Shown piece after piece: positions 7,050 through 11,915 of a stretch of DNA of 11,915 bases. The notes beneath the pieces are model-generated. The model was not told the origin of the DNA and did not search any database. It worked only from the letters and a program-made list of their open reading frames with translations. Origin of the DNA: Undibacterium sp. GTDB lineage: Bacteria > Pseudomonadota > Gammaproteobacteria > Burkholderiales > Burkholderiaceae. The stretch spans positions 1 to 11,915 of the forward strand of contig JACMRF010000103.1 in NCBI GenBank assembly GCA_014376575.1. Reading direction: 5' to 3'. The position numbers and the translations under genes are program-made. Within the stretch, counting starts at the first letter, position 1; the number at the start of each line of letters is the position of its first letter.

Positions 7050-8345
7050 CTACGCCAACTTCACTTCCTCGGCCAAAAATTGCACACAAAATTTACTCCC
7101 CTCACCTGGCGTAGAATCGATGACCAGATTGGCATGATGACGTAAGAGAACATGCTTAACAATAGCCAGACCCAGGCCCGTGCCTTTCGTTTCACGAGAA
7201 CGACTTTTATCCACCCGATAAAAGCGTTCAGTCAGCCGCGAGATATGCTCAGCACTGATGCCGATGCCATTGTCCTGGACAATGAACTTCGGCCCCTGTG
7301 AAAGATTTTTCCAGATCAGTTTAATTGTCCCGTTTTCAGGCGTATAACGGATCGCATTGGTGATCAGATTGATCAGCGCACTACGCACTTCGTCGCTGCT
7401 GCCGACGATATCGGGCCCATCAAAGTCAAGCGAGATACGATGGCGCCCGGCCGACAATGCCTCAGCTTCCTGTAGCAATTGCCCCAGCAAAGCGCGCATA
7501 TTGATACGCTCATGTCGTACCGAATACTCCATTGATTCCAGCCGGCTTAATGTCAGCATGTCTTCTACCAGGCGCTGCATACGCTCGCCCTGTTCCGTCA
7601 TCAATTTTATATGTGCTGTGCGAATCGAGACATCAAGATCGGGCTGCATGGCGGCAATTTCGAGAAAACCATTAATGACGGTTAATGGTGTACGTAACTC
7701 GTGCGAGGCATTGGCAATAAAATCGCGGCGCATCATATCGATACGTTCTGATTCTGTGACATCATGCGTCACCAAAATTTGTCTGCGATTTTCAAATGGG
7801 ATGATGTGAACAATGAGCTTACGTTCGCGAAATGCCAGCGTCAACGGAACGTCATAGCGACCCAGAATAATGTAATCGATAAATTCTGGTGTCCGCACCA
7901 GGTTGGTCACTCGCATCCCTTTATCTTGCGCCAGACTTAATCCCAGATGTTTCTCTGCTGTGGGATTGCACCATTCAAGAAACATCACATCATCCATGAT
8001 CACCACACCATCGGGTAACAAGCTCATGGCCTGACGGAAACGCGCCAACCATTCAGTGAGTTCAGCTTGACTCTTTTCGTCGCCACGACGCAATTTATAG
8101 AGCCGAGAAAATATTTCTGTCCACGCACCCCATCCATCCGGCAAACGGGCACTGCTAGGGTGATCCAGCCAATCTGCCAGGCTCAGTAAATAATGCAATT
8201 GAACACAAATCAATCCTATCATCCCTGCAAGACCCAAAATCAGTCCTGGAATAAGACCCCAAAAGAACCATGCCAGAGCAGCGCCGCCGAGTACGGATAA
8301 CATCCGCACAATGGCGGAAACCCAGAAGACAAGATGAGGATGCAT
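7050..8345 (-). CDS. phoR: phosphate regulon sensor histidine kinase PhoR
   Basis: Inner-membrane kinase of 431 residues, the usual PhoR length, that phosphorylates PhoB when phosphate is scarce. Two hydrophobic segments (about 7-30 and 31-55) are joined by almost no periplasmic loop. This fits PhoR sensing the PstSCAB-PhoU complex rather than phosphate itself. A PAS region spans about 100-195 (LPDGVVIMDD). His215 in ANASHELRTPLT is the phospho-acceptor. The ATPase domain has LINLITNAIRYTP, DNGIGI (358-363), RFYRVD and GTGLGL (388-393). The ATG at 8345 has only a modest AGG upstream. It follows phoB after 82 bases, the widest gap in the operon, so a separate control of phoR level is possible. 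It is the last gene of the cluster. No ppk gene, a common companion of phoR in related bacteria, is seen next to it. Confidence 0.95.
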   Translation of the reverse strand: MHPHLVFWVSAIVRMLSVLGGAALAWFFWGLIPGLILGLAGMIGLICVQLHYLLSLADWLDHPSSARLPDGWGAWTEIFSRLYKLRRGDEKSQAELTEWLARFRQAMSLLPDGVVIMDDVMFLEWCNPTAEKHLGLSLAQDKGMRVTNLVRTPEFIDYIILGRYDVPLTLAFRERKLIVHIIPFENRRQILVTHDVTESERIDMMRRDFIANASHELRTPLTVINGFLEIAAMQPDLDVSIRTAHIKLMTEQGERMQRLVEDMLTLSRLESMEYSVRHERINMRALLGQLLQEAEALSAGRHRISLDFDGPDIVGSSDEVRSALINLITNAIRYTPENGTIKLIWKNLSQGPKFIVQDNGIGISAEHISRLTERFYRVDKSRSRETKGTGLGLAIVKHVLLRHHANLVIDSTPGEGSKFCVQFLAEEVKLA

Positions 8346-8388
8346 GAGAGCCTGTGAATGATGAATTGGCGAAGATTGAAGATGATTT

Positions 8389-8405
8389 ATCCGACAGTAC
8401 CGGAT
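8389..8405 (-). other. small hairpin in the phoB-phoR gap
   Basis: ATCCG (8389-8393) and CGGAT (8401-8405) are complementary around a 7-base loop in the 82-base gap. A flanking CTCTC (8406-8410) is also complementary to GAGAG (8346-8350), which on the transcript lies next to the phoR start codon. The pairings are short, so a role in phoR translation or mRNA processing is only a suggestion. Confidence 0.25.
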
Positions 8406-8427
8406 CTCTCGCTAAGCAGAAGCTGGA

Positions 8428-9117
8428 TTATTTTTCCGACAGCATGTATCCAACGCTACGCACTGTCTTGATTAATGTTTCCGCTTCTTTCAAGACCTTG
8501 CGCAGACGCAAAACATGAACATCGACGGTGCGCTCTTCAATCACAACATGGTCACCCCACACCTTATCGAGTAATTGACTACGCGAGAATACGCGCTCAG
8601 GGTGCGCCATAAAAAATTTCAGTAGCTTATATTCGGCATGACCAATGTCTACTTTTTGCTCTGCAATTTTGACAGTACAACTCACAGGATCAAGTAAGAC
8701 TGGCCCCGCGGCCAACGTTGTTTGCGCGTGTTCCGGGCTTTTGCGGCGTAACATTGCCTTAATACGGGCAGTGAGTTCTTTCGGCGAGAACGGTTTGGTG
8801 ACGTAATCATCGGCACCATGATCAAGGCCAGCGATCTTGTCTTCTTCCATGCTTTTTGCCGTCAACATAATCACTGGCATGTCATTGAAATGTCGGTCAG
8901 AACGTATCTTTGATAAAAGGCGCAGGCCACTTTGATCTGGCAACATCCAATCGAGCAAGATCAGTTGTGGTGTGCGACGCTGCAGAAATTCCCAAGCTTC
9001 TGCGGTGTTATTGACAGCAAATGTATCCCAGCCTGCAGCACGTAAAGTGAATGTCACCAGCTCAACAATCGCCGGTTCATCTTCAACAATAAGAATAGTC
9101 GTTTTATCGGCAGCCAT
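8428..9117 (-). CDS. phoB: phosphate regulon response regulator PhoB
   Basis: A 229-residue OmpR/PhoB-family transcription factor of standard length. The receiver domain has E12/D13, phospho-acceptor D56 in LLDWMLPDQSG, T86 and K108 in VTKPF. The winged-helix DNA-binding domain covers about 135-227, with LLKFFMAHPERVFSRSQLL, then VVIEERTVDVHVLRLRK and the C-terminal hairpin VRSVGYML. Phosphorylated PhoB binds Pho boxes and recruits RNA polymerase at phosphate-starvation genes. Its ATG shares one base with the phoU stop (TAATG, 9119-9115), implying coupled translation with phoU, and it has only a weak purine-rich ribosome site (AAAGAA). Partner is PhoR, encoded next. The ERTVDVHVLRLRKVL motif and the adjacent pst and phoU genes distinguish it from other OmpR-type regulators. 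Confidence 0.96.
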   Translation of the reverse strand: MAADKTTILIVEDEPAIVELVTFTLRAAGWDTFAVNNTAEAWEFLQRRTPQLILLDWMLPDQSGLRLLSKIRSDRHFNDMPVIMLTAKSMEEDKIAGLDHGADDYVTKPFSPKELTARIKAMLRRKSPEHAQTTLAAGPVLLDPVSCTVKIAEQKVDIGHAEYKLLKFFMAHPERVFSRSQLLDKVWGDHVVIEERTVDVHVLRLRKVLKEAETLIKTVRSVGYMLSEK

Positions 9118-9836
9118 TATTCTTTGCCAAGAGCTTGTTCTTGTTTGGTGGCGACATAATCAGAATGTCGGATATCTTTACCTTCAACAATATAAATCGT
9201 ATGTTCAGCGATATTCTTGGCATGATCGCCAATACGTTCAATCGCTTTAGCAACCCACAAGGCATCCAGCGAAGAAGAAATCGTACTTGGGTCTTCCATC
9301 ATATACGTAATCAAATTACGCATGATGGAGCGAAAATCATTGTCAACTATTTGGTCCTGTGCAATCAACTTGACCGCTTTAACATCATCCTGGCGCGCAA
9401 AAGCATCCAGTGACTGATGCAACATTTCAGCGACACTCGTCGCCAATACCCGTACCGTTTCATATCCGCTAAACATGGAGATATTTTTATTCTTACTTTG
9501 TGCTTCAAAGGCAATGCGCGCAATTTTGGTCGATTCGTCACCGATACGTTCCAGATCAGTAATGACTTTGCCGGTCGCCATCACGGTGCGTAAATCATTC
9601 GCCGCTGGCTGGCGTTTGACAATCAAATGACTGCACATATCATCCAATGCCACTTCGAGACGATTGACTTCTTCATCCGATTTGATCACCGCCTGCGCTT
9701 GCACCACATTACCAGAGCGAAAACATGCCATCGCATCGTGGAAATGGCTTTCAACCAAACCGCCCATTAACAAGACTTTGGAACGTATTGTTTCCAAATC
9801 GTTGTCGTATTGTTTTGAAGAGTGTTCGCCTGTCAT
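9117..9836 (-). CDS. phoU: phosphate signalling complex accessory protein PhoU
   Basis: A 239-residue cytoplasmic helical protein, normal length for PhoU, built as two repeated three-helix bundles. Each repeat carries a metal-binding E-x3-D motif: ERIGDESTKIA (E96/D100) and ERIGDHAKNIAEH (E200/D204). PhoU links the transporter ATPase PstB to PhoR, keeping PhoR inactive when phosphate is sufficient, and affects phosphate uptake. The ATG at 9836 has a good AGGAG ribosome site 7 bases upstream. It lies 38 bases after pstB, and its stop overlaps the phoB start by one base. Position between transporter and two-component genes is typical of betaproteobacterial clusters. No unusual residues are seen. 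Confidence 0.96.
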   Translation of the reverse strand: MTGEHSSKQYDNDLETIRSKVLLMGGLVESHFHDAMACFRSGNVVQAQAVIKSDEEVNRLEVALDDMCSHLIVKRQPAANDLRTVMATGKVITDLERIGDESTKIARIAFEAQSKNKNISMFSGYETVRVLATSVAEMLHQSLDAFARQDDVKAVKLIAQDQIVDNDFRSIMRNLITYMMEDPSTISSSLDALWVAKAIERIGDHAKNIAEHTIYIVEGKDIRHSDYVATKQEQALGKE

Positions 9837-9874
9837 TAGTCTGCTCCTGATATTGTTGTCGAGAGGTTATTGTA

Positions 9875-10654
9875 TTAACCGAAACGACCGGTAATATAGT
9901 CTTGGGTTTCTTTTTTTGCGGGATTCATGAAGATCTGATCGGTTTCACCGAATTCGACTAATTCACCCAAATACATATACGCGGTATAGTCAGAGCAGCG
10001 CGCTGCTTGTTGCATATTATGCGTAACGATAGCGATGGTGTAATCCTGTTTCAGCTCATGAATTAATTCTTCAATTTTGACGGTAGAGATAGGGTCAAGT
10101 GCAGAAGTTGGCTCGTCGAGCAGCAATACATCTGGTTTTACCGAGACACCACGTGCAATACACAGGCGCTGTTGCTGTCCACCGGATAAACTAAGCCCAC
10201 TTTTATTGAGCTTGTCTTTTACTTCTGTCCACAAAGCTGCTTTTTTTAACGCCCACTCGACGCGTTCGTCCATCTCGCCTTTCGGCAGGTTTTCATACAA
10301 GCGCACGCCAAAAGCAATGTTGTCATACACCGACATAGGGAAAGGCGTAGGCTTCTGAAAAACCATGCCAACCTTGGCACGTAGTAAATTAATGTCTTGG
10401 CTAGCATCGAGTATATTTTTACCGTTGTACATGATTTTGCCTTCGGCACGCTGGCCTGGATACAAATCGTACATACGGTTTAGCGTGCGTAACAGGGTTG
10501 ATTTTCCGCAGCCAGATGGGCCGATAAACGCAGTCACTTTTTTATCGCGAATATGTAAATTAACATCGCGCAAACTACGGGTCGCACCATAGAAAAAATT
10601 CAGCCCAGAAATTTCTATGGCCATCTTGTCTTGTGTTGTGTTTGGTGTGGACAT
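9875..10654 (-). CDS. pstB: phosphate ABC transporter ATP-binding protein PstB
   Basis: A 259-residue ATPase that powers high-affinity phosphate import through PstC/PstA. Motifs in order are Walker [10 protein letters not shown] (45-53), Q-loop Q100 in [11 protein letters not shown], signature LSGGQQQR (156-163), Walker [13 protein letters not shown] (176-187) and H-loop H212 in THNMQQAAR. The stretch [16 protein letters not shown] and the ending DYITGRFG are typical of PstB and separate it from other importer ATPases. The ATG at 10654 is preferred. A second ATG 10 codons later is nearer the conserved region, and neither has a strong ribosome site. The gene is 16 bases after pstA and 38 bases before phoU, so it belongs to one transcript. 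All catalytic residues are intact. Confidence 0.97.
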   Translation of the reverse strand: MSTPNTTQDKMAIEISGLNFFYGATRSLRDVNLHIRDKKVTAFIGPSGCGKSTLLRTLNRMYDLYPGQRAEGKIMYNGKNILDASQDINLLRAKVGMVFQKPTPFPMSVYDNIAFGVRLYENLPKGEMDERVEWALKKAALWTEVKDKLNKSGLSLSGGQQQRLCIARGVSVKPDVLLLDEPTSALDPISTVKIEELIHELKQDYTIAIVTHNMQQAARCSDYTAYMYLGELVEFGETDQIFMNPAKKETQDYITGRFG

Positions 10655-10670
10655 GTGATTTTCCAGAGAA

Positions 10671-11540
10671 TTAATTATTAACTTTTTGACTAAATACGGT
10701 ACGCGCCAGAATATTCAAGCCAAGTACGCTCGCCGTGATCAGCAAGGCACCACCCCAGGCGAGATCGCGCCAATTATCATAAGGACTCATCGCAAACTGA
10801 TAAATGACCACGGGTAAATTAGCCATAGGCTTATTCATATTGCCGCTATAAAACTGGTTGTTCAACGCGGTGAATAATAATGGTGCTGTCTCGCCAGAAA
10901 TACGCGCCACTGCCAGCAAGATGCCGGTCATGACACCCGCTTTAACGGCGCGCAAGCGAATCAACAGCGCCACTTTCCAGCGTGGGGCACCGAGTGCAAA
11001 GGCGGCTTCGCGCAAACTTGTTGGAACCAAACCGAGCATGTTATCGGTGGTACGCACCACAACAGGAATGGCGATGAGAGAAATCGCAATGCTGCCAGCC
11101 CAACCCGAAAAATGCTTCACGTGGAAGACATAAATGGCATATACAAACAAACCAATGACGATAGACGGTGCCGACAACATGATGTCAGTGACAAACCGCG
11201 TCACTGCACCAAACCAGGTCTTATCACCGTACTCTGCCAGATAGATGCCAGCGAGAATACCGATCGGCGTACTAATCAATGTCGCAAACCCCACCATCAT
11301 CAAACTACCGACTATCGCATTCATCAAGCCGCCGCCATCGCTACCTGGCGCTGGCGTGGTTTCAATGAAGATACTCGGGCTCAAGGCAGAAAAACCTTTA
11401 AGCAATAAGGTAAACAAGATCCACATCAAGAAAAAAACACCCACCGCCATTGCGAGCGACGACAAGGCAATACCTATTCGGTGCATCCTGAGACGCCCCT
11501 GATACACAGGGTTTTTAACTGCAATGGTTGGCTTATCCAT
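10671..11540 (-). CDS. pstA: phosphate ABC transporter permease PstA
   Basis: A 289-residue inner-membrane permease with six predicted helices at roughly 22-50, 74-101, 117-140, 145-166, 201-226 and 260-283. With PstC it forms the phosphate channel energised by PstB. The cytoplasmic coupling loop between helices 4 and 5 holds the importer EAA-type motif ([19 protein letters not shown], 176-194), followed by [15 protein letters not shown], a stretch typical of PstA. The ATG at 11540 shares one base with the pstC stop (TAATG), with a GGGA-type ribosome site inside the end of pstC. That arrangement suggests balanced production of the two permease subunits. Length and motifs are normal. Confidence 0.96.
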   Translation of the reverse strand: MDKPTIAVKNPVYQGRLRMHRIGIALSSLAMAVGVFFLMWILFTLLLKGFSALSPSIFIETTPAPGSDGGGLMNAIVGSLMMVGFATLISTPIGILAGIYLAEYGDKTWFGAVTRFVTDIMLSAPSIVIGLFVYAIYVFHVKHFSGWAGSIAISLIAIPVVVRTTDNMLGLVPTSLREAAFALGAPRWKVALLIRLRAVKAGVMTGILLAVARISGETAPLLFTALNNQFYSGNMNKPMANLPVVIYQFAMSPYDNWRDLAWGGALLITASVLGLNILARTVFSQKVNN

Positions 11541-11915
11541 TATTTTGTCCCTTCTTTTTTACTCAATCCCAACAGCATCAACTTCGCTGCGGATAAAACA
11601 ACAAAGGTAATCACAAAGAGTATGAGGCCGAGTAGGAACAAGGAAGACGTATGCAATACCGTTTCTGCTTCAGCAAATTCATTCGCTAGTGTCGAGGCGA
11701 TGCTATTACCCGGAGCGAACAATGACCAAGACAATTTATGCGCGTTACCGATCACGAAAGTGATCGCCATCGTCTCACCCAAAGCGCGCCCCAAACCCAG
11801 CATCACGCCACCGACCACGCCTATTTTTGTATAACCTAGTACCAATTTTCGGACCACTGGCCGTTTGCTCCAACCCAGACCGTAGGCAGACTCTTTTAAT
11901 AGTGCAGGCACGACT
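11540..11915 (-). CDS. pstC: phosphate ABC transporter permease PstC, C-terminal part, 5' end outside window
   Basis: The frame runs open into the right edge of the window, so only about the last 125 residues are present; the GTG at 11911 is internal, not a start. Visible are the EAA-type coupling loop ([17 protein letters not shown]... ) and the following helix containing [17 protein letters not shown], a stretch characteristic of PstC. A final hydrophobic helix ([21 protein letters not shown]) and a short basic tail KKEGTK follow. It pairs with PstA to form the membrane channel. The stop overlaps the pstA start by one base. The operon promoter, any Pho box and pstS would lie beyond the window. 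Confidence 0.94.
   Translation of the reverse strand, partial: VVPALLKESAYGLGWSKRPVVRKLVLGYTKIGVVGGVMLGLGRALGETMAITFVIGNAHKLSWSLFAPGNSIASTLANEFAEAETVLHTSSLFLLGLILFVITFVVLSAAKLMLLGLSKKEGTK

Noticed and set aside
7357..7809. 150-residue open frame on the plus strand opposite phoR
   Set aside because: Serine- and arginine-rich composition of an antisense shadow across the PhoR kinase core; no family resemblance.
7050..11915. Pho box in front of phoB or phoR
   Set aside because: No pair of CTGTCAT-like repeats was found in the gaps inside the cluster; the operon promoter presumably lies upstream of pstC outside the window.
1..11915. tRNA or rRNA genes, CRISPR array, insertion sequence transposase
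   Set aside because: No cloverleaf or rRNA sequence, no regularly spaced repeats and no transposase-like reading frame were recognised.

Overview
The window looks like the chromosome of a betaproteobacterium, probably Burkholderiales and perhaps Oxalobacteraceae-like. The evidence is the gene order pstC-pstA-pstB-phoU-phoB-phoR on one strand and the sequence character of the encoded proteins. The genus is not determined. All genes except the first lie on the minus strand, so the minus-strand units read from right to left.

Layout. 1-780 (+) is the C-terminal part of a metal-dependent Xaa-Pro aminopeptidase of family M24B. It converges on a three-gene signalling unit (6720 down to 878, minus): a REC-HD-GYP response regulator (predicted c-di-GMP phosphodiesterase), a FIST-domain sensor protein, and a 1190-residue soluble hybrid histidine kinase (3 PAS, HisKA, HATPase, 2 REC, HPt). 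The FIST and kinase genes overlap by an ATGA. A gap of 329 bases (6721-7049) separates this unit from the phosphate operon. It holds the likely promoter of the signalling unit, a likely phoR terminator, and an unexplained ~100-base structured element bounded by inverted arms. 7050-11915 (minus) carries phoR, phoB, phoU, pstB, pstA and the C-terminal end of pstC, cut by the window edge.

How the genes work together. PstC/PstA/PstB import phosphate. PhoU couples transporter state to the PhoR kinase, which phosphorylates PhoB, the activator of the Pho regulon. Overlaps at pstC/pstA and phoU/phoB and short gaps elsewhere indicate one transcript. The neighbouring unit matches the FIST-plus-hybrid-kinase pairing known as NosP/NahK (nitric-oxide- or heme-responsive signalling, first described in Pseudomonas aeruginosa). 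Here it has a dedicated HD-GYP output protein, so the simplest model is FIST protein -> kinase phosphorelay -> HD-GYP protein -> lower c-di-GMP. The ligand is not shown by the sequence.

The most interesting points are this compact putative NosP-like/c-di-GMP circuit beside the Pho operon, and the structured intergenic element at 6946-7044.
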